From positions 62,001-126,000 of the forward strand of contig MU394057.1 in the NCBI GenBank assembly GCA_022578605.1: a DNA stretch of 64,000 nucleotides. The letters are read 5' to 3'. The notes beneath the pieces are model-generated. The model made no database searches and had not been told where the DNA came from. It was given only the letters and a program-made list of their open reading frames with translations. Each line of letters starts with the position of its first letter. The stretch's first letter is position 1. The position numbers and the translations under genes were made by a program. This document shows positions 35,547-48,600 of this stretch, piece after piece. The stretch comes from Camillea tinctor (taxonomy: Eukaryota; Ascomycota; Sordariomycetes; Xylariales; Xylariaceae).

Positions 35547-38500
35547 ATGTCACCCGGTCAATCCCACCTAAAGAGCCAGTCTTTTCCACCTGGGGATGTC
35601 GATGGTTCGCAGTCCGCGGCTGAACCGGAACATAAATTCCACTCGACGGATTCGACTGACTTGAATGGCTTCTCCTTGGATAACCAGCACGATGGACTTT
35701 CTAGTGATACCAACTCCCATGGCTTGATTGAGGCTTCTCAGTTCCCCGACTTCACATTCCCCTTCCAAGATATCCACGACGCCACCCATATGATCACCCT
35801 GGAGGATCATGCGACCGATCTGTTTGCTACACCTCGACCCGGTTCGATTGCCTCTATGGGTGAGAGGAAGGCTTCGACCGCATCTGTTCCCCATAGCACC
35901 ACCTTTACCACTTTAGACCAAGCCCATAGCCAACGGCGCAGTATGGACCGGTCCGAGGATGGGAGCCAGGAGAGCAACCATGCCGGCGCTAACTCTTTGG
36001 AGGACAATATGTCGGATGAGTTTGGCCTTTCTACGGGTGCACCCGGTGACGGTACTGAACTTGGAGGGAAGTCGAAAGAAAACAAGGCAGATCCTGCTCC
36101 AGCCTGGAGTGAGCTGAAGACAAAGGCGGGAAAGGAGAGGAAACGTTTACCATTGGCATGTATCGCATGCCGGAGGAAGAAGATACGTTGCTCGGGAGAG
36201 AAGCCGGCATGCAAACACTGTCTTCGGTCACGGATTCCTTGCGTCTACAAAGTCACCACACGAAAAGCCGCCCCAAGGACGGATTACATGGCTATGCTCG
36301 ATAAGCGTCTGAAGAGGATGGAAGACCGGATCCTCAAGATTCTGCCCAAGTCCGAGCAGGACACCTCGGCAACCACCGTTGTTCGGGGACAAGTCAAGCC
36401 CGTCTTACCCGGAAGCTTGACAACTAATAAGCAGGCCGCCAAAAAACGTGGTGCCGATGAAGCGTTCGGGTCCGAGCTAGATCACTGGGCCAGAGCTCCA
36501 TCCAAGACCCGATTAGACAATGTGACTAAGACGACGTCGTTACAGGCACAAGAGGCAGAGGATAGCAAGCTATTGTTCGAGGGTGCCGAGGCTTTACCGT
36601 CAAAGGATCTTCAAGAGCATCTAGCAGATGTGTTTTTCGACAATATTTACGGCCAAGCTTACCATTTACTCCACAAACCAAGTTATATGAGGAAGCTGAA
36701 GTGAGTTTTATTACGCTTTTATTTATTTGATGGTTCTAACTTTATCCTACAAAGAGCCGGAACTTTGCCTCCCGTACTCGTACTTTCTGTATGTGCCATA
36801 TCTGCGCGGTTTTCCACCCATCCCAAATTTGCCGCAACCAACAACTTCTTGCGCGGGGAGGAGTGGGCAGCCCCCGCCCGAGACATCGTGATGCGACGTT
36901 ACGAATGGCCCAACATCACAATTCTGACATGTCTCCTACTTCTTGGCTTGCACGAGTTTGGCACGTGCCACGGAGGGAGAAGTTGGTCACTTGGTGGACA
37001 AGCTATTCGGATGGCCTTTGCCTTACAGTTGCACAAAGACTTGGAATACGATCCTACGAGGTCGAACCCAGCTTCGCGACTCAGCTTCATTGACCGAGAG
37101 GTGCGAAGACGAACAATGTGGGCTTGCTTTCTTATGGATCGGTTCAACTCCTCTGGTACCGACCGGCCTATGTTTATCAAAGAAGAATCTATCAACATAC
37201 AGTTACCGATTAAAGAGAAGCTTTTCCAACTAGACATGCCCGGGCCTACTGAGGACTTGGAGGGACACGTGCCCCATCCCGTGCCGACCGATGAGGGTCA
37301 GCTTTCGGATGCCAAAGACAACATGGGTGTAGCAGCATATATGGTCCGCACCATCGCGCTGTGGGGAAGAATTATCAATTTCTTGAACCAAGGCGGGAAG
37401 GACATAGACAAGCACCCCATGTGGGATACTGGTTCTGAATATGCCACACTGATCAAGCAGGCCGAGGATTTCGCCGAAAGCCTCCCAGACGGGTTGAAGT
37501 ACAATGCAGAAAATCTGCATCTACACAGGACGGAAGGGATGGCGAATCAATTCCTTTTCTTGCATATATCAATACAGCAAAATATCTTATTCATGAACCG
37601 ATTTGCGGTTTCGTCGCCGACCGGTTGCTCACAGGGCGACGTCCCTCAAGATTTTGTCACGCAGGCTGGATCTAAAGCGTTTGCTGCTGCTAATCGAATA
37701 TCAGATTTACTGAAGGACGCAGAACCATATATGATTGCTGCCCCTTTTGTGGGCTACTGTGCATTTCTATCAAGCACTGTTCACATATTCGGTATATTTT
37801 CTGGAAATGTTGCGGTAGAAGCCGCTGCTAGGAGAAATCTCCAAACAAATGTGAAATTCCTATCGAAAATGAAACGATACTGGGGCATGTTTCATTTCAT
37901 GGCAGAGAATCTCCGCGAGCAGTACAAGACATGCGCCGATGCTGCGAGGCAGGGAACACCTGCGAACGAGCACTCAACTACCTCGCCGATATTCCAATAC
38001 GGAGACTGGTTTGACCGGTTTCCACGCGGCGTGTCCCAATCAGAATTTGTTGAGCCCGCCCCGTTCAAGAAGAAGGAGAACGGTGACGATGCTGTGCTTG
38101 AACAGAAGCCCGAGCTCCACACCGTAGAAGAATTTTTCACCAAACTTTCCCCTCCACATAGCACCAGCGAGGGCCGTGATGCTACCACGCCAAGCAGACC
38201 TGCTTTGATGAAACGCAAGTCCATAGCTAAGAAAGGCAGCATCTCACGGGGGAGCGAGCAGCAACAGCAACGGCAGCTCGATCCTCTCTTGACCGACCTC
38301 AATAGCGCCAGTATGCCCGAACAGATACAGCAACGCATCCAACAAGCCCAACAACAACAGGCGCAACGCAGTTATGCCCGTTTGGGTGGGCAAACCAGCG
38401 GGCCAGCTTTTTTCAGTACCACTCCCACCGCACACGCCCGCTCACAGACTGCGGCATCCAACTACCACGCACTCTCGCCTGTTTCTCCTGTCACCGTAGG

Positions 38501-38966
38501 TGGATTTCCACACGGGCATCACGGCCACCAACATTCCAACGCATTCTATAACCATGACCTTCTCTCCCTATCCCTCGCGAACAATGGCGCTAGCATGTTG
38601 CCTCAGCTCGATCGTCAACTCGTGTTCGGTGCGTACGGCGGACTAGACCCTTCAACCATCAGCGGCCCCGAAGCACTTATGGACTGGGATGCCCTCGCTG
38701 GCAATGGGCAGGGTACGAACGGTAACACCAACGGAAATGGTTCCAACGCTGGCTCCGGAGAAAACGGGGGTGGCGTCGATGGTCTTCCGGCCGGTTTCGT
38801 TGCCGAACCTAGTACTGCATGGTTTATGCCTTTCAACATGGAACCTCCTGAACTTGGACAGGACCTTGGTAGTGGTATAGGCGGTGTCGATGGATTCAAT
38901 CTGTTCAGCCCTGGACGCGTGCATACGCCGGGGAGCGGTCTTGGGTTGCGGCGAGGAGGTCGGTGA
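35547..38966 (+). CDS. Zn(II)2Cys6 transcription factor with fungal-specific regulatory domain
   Basis: Predicted nuclear DNA-binding regulator. Exons 35547-36700 and 36755-38966; the 54-bp intron (GTGAGT ... TTCTAAC ... CAAAG) joins MRKLK to AGTLPPVLVLSV; 1121 residues. The zinc cluster is CX2CX6CX6CX2CX6C with C205, C208, C215, C222, C225 and C232, followed by a linker and a short coiled coil (MLDKRLKRMEDRILKI). The fungal_trans-type domain covers about residues 370-620 and includes GGRSWSLGGQAIRMAFAL and REVRRRTMWACFLMDR. The C-terminal third is Gln-rich (about 860-900) and Asn-Gly-rich (about 1040-1070), probably activating. The start is the first ATG of the frame; the frame is open upstream without ATG. 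CTAACCCCAG just before the ATG suggests a leader intron. The target pathway is not evident, and no adjacent pathway genes are seen. Confidence 0.9.
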
Positions 38967-41248
38967 TGGAAGTCGACGACGATCGACGAGGCGATGCGGA
39001 GTGTGTTCATCTGAGACCCGAATTTATGCTGTCTATACTTTGACGTCGTTACGTGTATCTGGCGCCGTTACGTTTTTTTCCTGTATACATTTTCTTTATC
39101 TCGCGTACCATACCCCTTTTTTGCGGTGTCGTTACTCTATCTTGCGGTTCGACCGGTTTGGTTTCTCGTTTCGGCCTGGTCGTTTAGCGGACTTTTTGGA
39201 AAGTAGGGAACTTGCCACTTGTTAAAGCATACATGTCTGCATCATACCCGTACCATTGACCTATTGTGTATATTGTGTGTTCCCTGACCCCATATCCGTT
39301 CCTACCCATATTCCGATTCCGATTCCGATTCCTAAGCCTATTTTCTGATCTCTGTTCTGTATTACCCAGAGTTGCATTAGAAAAAGTTGAGTTTCCAAGT
39401 TTCCTTAAGTCTCGGTTCCTTCCCCTTTCCTCCCCTTCTTACAACGAAGAATTATGGACAATAAATGGAGTTGAACAAAGAATAGTGGACCATGGGGGGC
39501 GAAAGATTGAGGGGAGTTGAGTTGAATGACCAATAGTGGGCAATTTATACATGGGCGAAGAGGATCAAAACGTTCACAGAGTGAATCACTTCAGGGAAAT
39601 GAGTGGAGGGAAGGCATCTGTGTCATTAAGGGCATAAGTCGTCATCGTCGTCATTATTCTCTGGGCGTCGTAAATTTGGCTTTTTTTTTTCTCTCGTTTC
39701 TGGTAGGCTTCGATTTGCCATGGAGGGAGGGTGGGTTGTATGTATGCGTGTATGTATGCGTGTATGTATGCGTGTATGTATGCGTGTATGTATGCGTGTA
39801 TGTATGCGTGTATGTATGCGTGTATGTATGCGTGTATGTATGTGGGAAAACTGTTACATGAAACGAACTGGATAAAGGGAATTTGTTCTTTGAATACATT
39901 TTAAGAGGAGGTGAGATAGGGCCATTCAACCAAAGGAGTGAGGGGTGATTAGAGAGGGTCTGAGTACCCATGGACCGATGGGACAGGCATGGAAAGAATG
40001 AGGGGGGTTATTGGGATGGTGTGGAATTACATCGTAAGAAGGTTTCCGGTTCTCTTCCAGTAAAAGGGAGAATAAAATAAATAAATAAATAAATATAATG
40101 ATCATATCATGGTGTTCTTCCGGGGCCTAGGACGAAAACACTTGAGAGAGCTAGGTTAGGTCGATAGGTATAGCACGATCTATAACTTCTGCCATGATAG
40201 AGGATGATAAGTATGTATAAAGGAAGGATAGGGGGAAAAAAGAATAAATAATACAGGGAAATAAAAGAGAAAAAACGAAGAGGGGAGAAAGCTGATTTTT
40301 TTTTTTTTAATCCATAGTAAAACAAGAAGTACGAATTACTGGAGTTGGAAGAAGTATTGTAGCTTTCCTACCTAGCTTTCCCTTTTATATACGTAGGTAG
40401 ATATAAGACATGTAAGTACCCAGGTAGGCATTGGAGAGCTATACCCACTCACGCATCAAACGATATAGAAGATGGGGAGATTCAGAGACACGCAAACGCG
40501 GGGGAGAGAAAATGGAGTCAACCTGTCGAAGAGAAAATCCAGGTAGGAAATGAACGATCATAACATGATCAATCGTCTCTCCCGTGAGCGTTACGATCAT
40601 AAGAGAGAGGGAAGGAGGGCGTCCTCCCCCCCCCTCCCCCATCTCGATCTGTAAACAAGCTCGAATCTCGGGAATTGGTTAGGGATCGTGAAAAGAAGGT
40701 AAAAATAACAAAAATATGATTCACTGGACCAGATGATCTATCTTTTGCAATATCAGGTGAATTAAAGGTTAGTAGGTAGGCTATGTGTGAGTAAAAAAAA
40801 AAACAAGTCGGGCGTTGCATGTTTTCCGTCGGCGCGGACCGAAAATTCAGGAAGACCCCATCGTGTGGAGTTTGGATGGTACGATGCGATGAACACGGAT
40901 CTTTTCGCCTCCCTCCCCTCCCAAGAGAACCCACCACCTGCCGCGAAAACCCGTCGGCAAGTATAGCAGGGAAAGGAAAGGAAAGGAATATGAAAGAAAG
41001 CGCATGAATAAGAAAAAGGTCTAGGTTTAGAATATATGGTCGTCACATGGGTTACGGGTATGAAAATCGGGAGATGGATGAGAGCTGAAAGCTTCCTTTC
41101 GTTTTACTCAGCAAGGCCATTCCTGAGACAATGCAAATATGAGCATGGTTAGGTGGTTAGTAGGCAGGCGATGGAAATTCGAGGTATCTAATAGACTCCA
41201 AGCAATAGATTATTCTGGTTGAACTGCATAACACATGCTACATGAGAG
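38967..41248. other. Convergent intergenic region with minisatellite
   Basis: Between the 3' ends of the Zn2Cys6 factor and KRI1. Contains the 12-bp minisatellite (39737-39842), GATTCC repeats near 39310-39330, (AAAT)n near 40075-40095, and homopolymer runs. No gene recognised. Confidence 0.6.
39737..39842. repeat. 12-bp minisatellite, unit TGTATGTATGCG
   Basis: Almost nine uniform copies of TGTATGTATGCG. Because 12 is divisible by three and the unit has no stop in the relevant frames, it produces spurious open frames on both strands (39526-39861 and 39654-39971). Confidence 0.95.
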
Positions 41249-43229
41249 CTAGGCCGTAGCCTCGGCCGCCTTGCTCTTCTTGCTTCTCGACCGCTTGCGC
41301 TTCTTCTTCGAGCCGCCCTCGATGATATTACTATTCTCCCCAGTGGCGTGTCCCGGCTCTTCAGGCGCACCTCCAGGATTGAAAGCTGGGGGTTCCCTTT
41401 CGAACTCTGGACCAAACGTGTCCTTGCGCCACTGGCGTAAGCGGGCCTTCTTGCCTAGCTTCTTACGATCTCGCTTCTGCTTGTCCTCATCGCGGAAGTG
41501 AGCGAGCTTCTTCAGCCCGGCATAAGAGTTCAGGTCGGCATCCGAAGCCATGAGAATATCGCGAGTCGTAAGGCCAAAAGATTCGGGTCTCGTCTCGCGA
41601 TACGCGAACCGGGGTTGACCGTTTTTGGAGCTGTGAGTGAGGATCTCGGGGTCATCGATATCCATCCGAGCGTCAACGAGAGCCTCGAGTTTAGCTCGTT
41701 CTTGGCGAGCCGCCTTCTGGCTCGCCAACTTTTCCTTCTTCCGCTCCTTCGTAGTCTTTTGACGTTTGGCAGCTGGCACGCCCTCGTCATCCTCCTCTTC
41801 GTCTTCATGGTCAGTCAGTGCAACATTGGTTTGTTCTTCATCTTCATAGTCTGGAATTATATCCTTAATGTCGATATCATCATCCCACTTAGGTTTCTTA
41901 AGCTTCTTTGGCTTGGACCCGTCGTTAGTAGCATCGTCGTCCTCACCCTCGCCCTCGGATACTTCGTCGGCTTGGGCGTAATACTGGTCGTCGAAGGTCT
42001 TCTTCATCTCTTCTTCCCATTTATCATTTTCCCACGCACCATCGAGTAGCTTTTGCCAATCCTCATCCTTTAGAGCCTTGCCTGAGAGACCTGCAGCCTT
42101 TTTGATGATTCGAAGCTTATTCTCAGCCTCATCTACCTTGAGGCGCCGTAGCCGGGCCCGCTCCTCTTTTCGTTGTTGTTTCTCTGCTTCCTTCTTCTCG
42201 CGCTCGAGTTCTCGTAGGCGTTTCCGTCCAGTCTTCTCTTCCCGTCTGACGGAGCGTGCGGCAGTGACATCACGAGCGTATGATTTGAGAACTTCGTTGC
42301 TCTTGTTAGGATCTTCAAAGCGCATGTTGTATGCCGCCTCCCATTCGTCCGCTTTATCAGGCTCGTCCTCCTCGTCGGACTCGAAGGCCTGCCAGTTAGG
42401 GCCATTTTCCTGGACCCAGGACCGAGAAGCGATGAAATTGGATAAGAATAACTCTGGGTCTTTGTCGGCGTCGGCCACATCAACCTTGGGAGCCTTGACC
42501 CGTTCGGCGCGGGATGGGTGGATGCCAGCTTCAGGGATTGTCCGTGTCTTCTCCTTGGCTTTCATGAATCCCCCATCAGCGTCACTATCCTCATCGCTGC
42601 TGCCGGCTTGTAGCTGGGTCTGGATTTCTTCGCGGATTGATTTTTGGAGGTTATCTTGTTCTTGTGCATATGTCTGGGGTTCCTCCGCTGCTTGATCGAA
42701 ATCTGCACCTGTATCGCCACGTAGAATTTTCTCCCGGTGGTAGTCTTTTAGATATACGGGTTTCTCCTTTGGCTTGGTGGTAGCGCTAGTCGCATCGGCA
42801 TCCTCTGGGGTATAGAACGTAGTCTTGCCATCGTAGACACGCGGGTCCTTGTTCTTGATTGCCTGAAGGGTGGCGGATATTTGAGCGTCGAGCTCCGCAG
42901 TTGCTAGAAACCCTTCCTCATCCTCGGTCTCGTCGTCGGACGAGGATTCGGATCCATCATTGTCGTCCTTCGATTTGTCCCCATTAGACTGCTTCGTTTT
43001 GTATTTCTCCTCCACTAGGGTGATGTTAGTATGGTATAATATGGCATGGCACGGAGGACGGCGCGAGGTTAATTCAAAGATTAAACTCACATCTATGCAG
43101 CTCTTCTCGTTTCTTGTTGTGCTCGAATCGTTTGGCGTATTCGCTATTGACCTTTAGAGTAACTCCTCCATCAGAGTCGTCATCACTATCGTCGAATAGG
43201 GCCTTTTTGCGGTTCTCTGCGGAAGCCAT
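41249..43229 (-). CDS. KRI1: Ribosome biogenesis protein KRI1
   Basis: Nucleolar factor needed for 40S assembly and 18S rRNA maturation; binds Krr1 in yeast. Exons 43229-43091 and 43014-41249; the 76-bp intron has donor GTGAGT, branch-like ACTAAC and acceptor CCCTAG, and joins KKREELHR to LEEKYKTK. This gives 634 residues, near yeast Kri1 length. The first exon starts MASAENRKKALFDDSDDDSD. The Kri1 core includes KEKPVYLKDYHREKILRG, and basic coiled-coil stretches (RKRLRELEREKKEAEKQQRK) alternate with acidic ones (DDDIDIKDIIPDYEDEE). The C-terminal Kri1 domain has YRETRPESFGLTTRDILMA, DADLNSYAGLKKLAHFRDE and LRQWRKDTFGPEF. It ends in a Lys/Arg-rich nucleolar-type tail (KKKRKRSRSKKSK). Diverges from the Rab5 gene; start codons are 723 bp apart. 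Confidence 0.94.
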
Positions 43230-43952
43230 GACTAGAACGCAATTATTTTCAAGTGAGTGGACAAGCCCCTATTTTGGAGGCAAACAGAAATGAATGTAAA
43301 GAAAGAAAAAGTGTAACTGCCAATCAGTTGTAGAAAAAGTTGGAAGGGATTCAGGCGCATAGCTCTAAACCTTAGATCACTCCCCAAACTTTTTTTTTCT
43401 TATCAATCCTTTTAGAGCGAGAGGATAAGAGGGGACGACTTTTTTATTTTTTTTATGGGTCAGTACTATGTACATGTACAACCACACTAGTACTTATTCA
43501 CACTACAAACATGGATTGAAGGGCTGGAAGGGGTGCTACCTGACCACTTACATAACATGCTTGAGTACGAGCCCTTTGACTTGCATGGATCCATGGACTA
43601 AAAAGCCCCCACTACTAGGTCCCGAGGTCAATTCCACCCAGTGATGTCCAGACCAGTCTGCTGGGTCAATAGGGACACTATCGGCCCGTCCATATTCCGG
43701 GGGTTCGTAAGCTATCGTACTAGTCCTGTTTTAGGTTAGTGTGGGTTATCTCTCAATCCATCAAGTGCCCCCAACGTCGTCATTCCACATTCCACAGGTA
43801 TCTGCCTGTCCATCTTTTACCTTATCACCACAACATTGCGGCTACTGACCTGAGCATCCATTCGACACTCCAAACCTCGCAATCGAACCGGCATACACTC
43901 ACTTACACAAACCGAATTCTTACCGTGATAAACCCGTCCTTTTATCAACGCC
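43230..43952. promoter_or_regulatory. Divergent promoter region, KRI1 / Rab5
   Basis: 722 bp between divergent start codons. Purine/pyrimidine-rich tracts at 43390-43460. No individual regulatory element was identified. Confidence 0.5.
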
Positions 43953-44779
43953 ATGGCCGATGCCAATGCTCCGAAGCCGAGTAGCAGCGTCAAGCTGGTG
44001 CTGCTAGGCGAAGCAGCTGTTGGAAAGGTCGGTCTTCTAGCAATACAATATTTATGGGTTACAGGCCATGAATGCTGATGGGTCTGCAGTCTTCCCTAGT
44101 TTTGCGATTCGTGAACAATGATTTCCAGGAGAACAAGGAACCGACCATTGGCGGTAAGCGGCAACAACTCCCCTATTGCCTTTGATGAACGATGCAGCTG
44201 ATGTACCTCTGTCCAGCTGCCTTCTTGACACAGAAATGCAATCTCCCCACGCGGACCATCAAATTCGAGATCTGGGATACCGCCGGCCAGGAACGATTCG
44301 CCTCGTTGGCACCGATGTACTACCGAAATGCACAAGCCGCCCTCGTTGTCTACGACCTCACCAAGCCCACGTCGCTGATCAAGGCGAAGCACTGGGTTGC
44401 CGAACTACAACGACAAGCCTCGCCGGGTATAGTCATCGCGCTTGTCGGCAACAAGCTCGATCTCACAGGCGAGGGCGGGGCTGGTCAGGACGGGAGCGAG
44501 GGGGCCGAGGGGGAAGAAGCCGGGGATGCCCGGAAGATTACAACCGAGGAGGCCCAGTCATATGCCGAAGAAGAAGGTCTCCTGTTCTTCGAGACCAGTG
44601 CCAAGACGGGACATAACGTTACTGAAGTTTTCACGGCTATCGCAAATGCCATTCCAGAGACGTCACTGAAGAGCACGAGAGGTGCGGGTGCTTCTAGTAT
44701 GGCCAACCGTGGAGGAGACGAGCAGAGAGTGAACCTGAATGGGCCTCGTGAGGCAGCTAAGGAAGGATGTGCTTGCTGA
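43953..44779 (+). CDS. VPS21: Rab5-family small GTPase (Vps21/Ypt5-like)
   Basis: Controls early-endosome fusion and vacuolar sorting. Exons 43953-44027, 44090-44153 and 44217-44779; introns of 62 and 63 bp; 233 residues. G1 GEAAVGK is cut by intron 1 right before SSLVLRF. The effector region is EPTIG joined to AAFLTQKC across intron 2, typical of Rab5. G3 is [21 protein letters not shown]4 NKLDL, G5 ETSAKTG. The C terminus GCAC offers two Cys for geranylgeranylation. An acidic Gly/Glu-rich insert of about 22 residues follows NKLDL, longer than in yeast or human Rab5. Ascomycetes usually have more than one Rab5 paralogue; which one this is cannot be told from this window, so the symbol marks the family. 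Confidence 0.93.
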
Positions 44780-45664
44780 TGAGGGGGAATATCTTGCATT
44801 AGAAGCTGAAGGTGGATTTCGCACAAATTTTATTTGTGGTAATACCTATATCTCAGCCTGTAATTTGTAGTGATGGTTGTTCTTTTTTTTTTCCTTTTGG
44901 GACTTTAGTATGTGGAGTGTTTTCCATGAGTGAATATCCTTTTTATTTTCTTCTGTTTTGGCATGCTAGTACTATGGTATAGTGGAATTACAGCAATGTA
45001 CTGAAGAGAATCTGAGTTCAATAAATAAATAAATAAAATTGTGAAAGTGCTTCATGATGAATTGAATGCGATGTTTTTATTATACTACATATCAATGTAG
45101 ATGGAAAGTCAATATCAACACTGCTATAACTACATAGTATGCTATAACTATAGTAGATAACCTTAGATCAAGGAACCTCATGGATAGTGTATGGTTTCGG
45201 ATAATGCGAAATGATTGATTGGTGCATGTACTTATCGAATAATACCTAACCTACTAGGTATTTTAGTGGAATTGTTAGTGAGTGAATTGCGCTAGACCCA
45301 CCACCAACTGGGCTGGGCTGGCTGGCAATAGGCAATAACTTTCAAGCCAAAGCCAAAGCCAAAAGCCAAAAACTCCAGGGCCTCACGCGTTGCCAAAAAA
45401 GTTGGTGCATTTTTACTCCGATCAAGCAAAACCTCCACTCCTCACCCTTCGTGATTCACCTACCGGAGCCAGTCAACCCCCCCCATTCACCACCACGGCG
45501 CTGCAGCGCCTTCACATGTCGTATTTCATGGTCATGCAGTGTCGCCTTGACTAAACCTGTCTTCTGAATACATAATAAAGAGTTCGCCTGGTTCTATCTA
45601 ATATCAACTTCGCAAATCTCTGCCACATGCCCCCAAACGACTTGCGACCCTATCTGTGCCCAAG
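44780..45664. other. Intergenic: Rab5 3' flank and RING gene upstream region
   Basis: AATAAA-containing repeat (AAAT)n at 45020-45040 may serve as the Rab5 poly(A) signal region. CCAAAG repeats near 45341-45372. No gene recognised. Confidence 0.5.
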
Positions 45665-48600
45665 ATGGCAGCTCTAGCTTTGACTCCGGCGCAAATTGAG
45701 CTGGCCAGGTACGAATCCCATTTCCCTACCTAATCCGGGTATCGTGCTGACCGTCTACGAAACAGCTCTCTCACGCAAGACGAGTTGCCTACGAAGCTAC
45801 GATGCGCAATTTGTAGCAGGTTGGCCGTCAACGCGTTCCGACTTCCTTGTTGCGAGACCGCTATCTGCGAGAAGTGTAAGTAGTACCGGGTCTAATATAG
45901 CAACATATACGTGACCAGCGATCTAATTACCGCTTAGGCCAATCTACTCTGCCTTCTTCCTGTCCGGTCTGCGAACACTCGCCAGTATCGGGTGACGATT
46001 GTACTGTATACAAATCTCTAAGGACCACCATCAGGGTCTTCCTGAAAACCGAAGAGAAGAAGCGCGAGGCCTCTCGACCCAGGACCAACGGTTCTACGCC
46101 TTCAACCCCGGTACAGACCGCCACGCCAACTGCTCAGTCGCAAGCCCCAGCCGATCCTCCTCCTCCATCGTCAGAAGAACCTACAGCCTCTGCGCCCAAC
46201 GATGCTGGGCCCCTGCCGGCGGACCCGGTTCCTGGCACAGCCCCTGCTGCTGCCACCGAGACCGAGGCCGATACGATGCCAGCCACAGCTATAGAAGTGG
46301 CTGCTGCTACTACGGTACCCGAACAAGCAAGTGTTCCCCAACTTTTGATAGACTAAAAGAAGTATGCGGTCTAACAGCTCATTTAGGAAATATCGACGAG
46401 CGATCAGCCTCAGGAGCACCAGGTAGCAAGTGGAGAAACACAAGTTACTGTAACAGATGGCCTAGAGAACGAAGATGGTACAGGTTCGGGGGAGGCTAAG
46501 GAGGATGTCGAGGGTGAAGGTCATGGAGATCAGCCAGGACAATCAGGCACGAACTTTGGCTTTGACCCGATGAATGCAAACTTCAATATGAACTTCCCCA
46601 ATGGAGATATGAACCAAATGCAAATGATGATGGCCATGCAGAATGGAATGAATCCAGCCGCCTTCGGCGCGTTTCCCATGATGGGTATGTTGTTATTCCC
46701 AACCAAGCACCAAATGCACCTTGTTAATTGTATGTTCTTTTCTAGGCATGATGGATCCGATGGTGATGCAGAATATGATGATGAACGGAGGTTTTGGAGC
46801 GCAAGGCATGGGCATGAACGGCATGAACATGAACATGGGCATGAATGGGTTCAATGGTGGCGGCAATGACTGGAATGGACAACAATCATGGAACGTCGGC
46901 CAAGATAATTTCAATCCAAGTGCTCCTGGCATGGGAAATGGTGAATTTGGCAACTTTAACGCAGGTTTCCGTAACGGTCATCACACCCAATTCAATGATT
47001 ACCGCCGCGGCAACTTCGGATACCGAGGAAGAGGACGAGGACGTGGTTTTTACGGAGGCTACGCTCGTGGATACCATCAAGGTTTTAACAATCACAACGC
47101 AGGATGGGCAGATAAGATGTCTCAGTTTCCAGGTGGTAGTGATGGTCAAGCAGCTGCTCCTAGCATCGTCAATCAAGCGGCCGAAGCCAGGTCTGGCAAA
47201 GTCGATGAGTTTGGTAGGACCATACGTACAGACTCGGAGCCTGTCCTACAGGCAACGGAGCAAAACGGACATAGTGCCACAGAAGGTAGTCAAGATGCTG
47301 CTGTTATTGGAGAAGGCGACAATTTAGCCCCTGAAACCCAAGGACAAGTAGTCAAGGAGCCTACACCCCGAAGTGAAGTGGTGCAGGTACAGGGTGGCCC
47401 TGCTAGCCGCGGTGGCGATATGCCTTCAGCAGGTCAGCCTCTACCGCTTCGAGTGCCTTCTAATGGTGCCTTAGGTTCTGTGCCTCCCCAGACTATGACC
47501 CCGGACGTTCCACTGAATGCACCCACTGGTCCTAAAGCCATGCGTCAAGGTCTTCCTAACACTAGCCTGCACAATCTAAAGGCCCGTGGCTTCATTACAG
47601 ATGAGAAAAGTCCGACCATAATTACTAATGCCCCGGTCGTTGCCAGTCCCGTAGAGGACCGGCCTAGGTCGCGGAGTAGTTCTCTGCAGTCCCGAAAGGA
47701 TAAAGACCGTCGTCACCGTGAACATCGCCGGGAGCGTGACCCGGATGAGAAAAGCAGAGGAAAAGACCATGATAAGGAACGTGGTCGTTCTAGGACTCAT
47801 AGCTTGACCAGAAGCCCGAGCCGCAGCCGGGATCGTAAGGAGTCTCGCAGGCACAGGCGCCACCGCTCTACATCTGTATCGGGTGATAGTCGTGACGCTG
47901 ATCTCCGTCGTAGGCGCCATAAAAGCGGACGGCGGCCGACTCGAGAGGATGAAGACTATAAAGGCCGGTCAAGAGAAGATAAATATGATCAGAGGTCAAG
48001 GTCCCAGTCTCCTGTCGATCGTGAACATCGCCGTTCGAATCACCGAAGTCACCGTGACCGGGATGACAAGCGACGAGATCGCGAGAAGGACAGGGATAGA
48101 GATAGTGACTATGACCGTCACCGGAAGAGTAGCCACCGCTCTCACCGCGATCGTGACCAGGACCGAGAGCGTGACAGAGATCGAGAGAGAGAGCGAGACA
48201 AGGCTCGCGGCAAAGATCGTACCCGCGACCATGAAAAAGAACATCGTCATCGCAGTAACAGGGACTCCCCCGTAGCGCCCCCAACACCGGTAGAACCCTC
48301 GGACAAAAACTTCAATCCTCCCACCGGCCCCCGGGGGTCCTTCTCCATTAAAGGGGCTAGCGGTAAACCTTCCTCGGGGGCTGAAGTCAAAGGTACGGCC
48401 GCCCGGCCCTCGAACCCTCAAAAGCGAGATAGTGAATCATCCCGGCGTGCTTCGCAGTCATCCGCTCCAGGTCACAAGTCAACTTCGAGCGTGCCTACGA
48501 AAGATCCTCATACCCTGGAGCGCGAAGCCCGTGACCGCGAGCGTCTCTTGAAAGAGGCGCAACGTATAGCAGGGTTAGCTGGGCGTTCAGGGGTGAAGCG

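Noticed and set aside
39526..39971. Open frames on both strands over the minisatellite
   Set aside because: The 12-bp repeat keeps frames open by periodicity; the product is a monotonous repeat.
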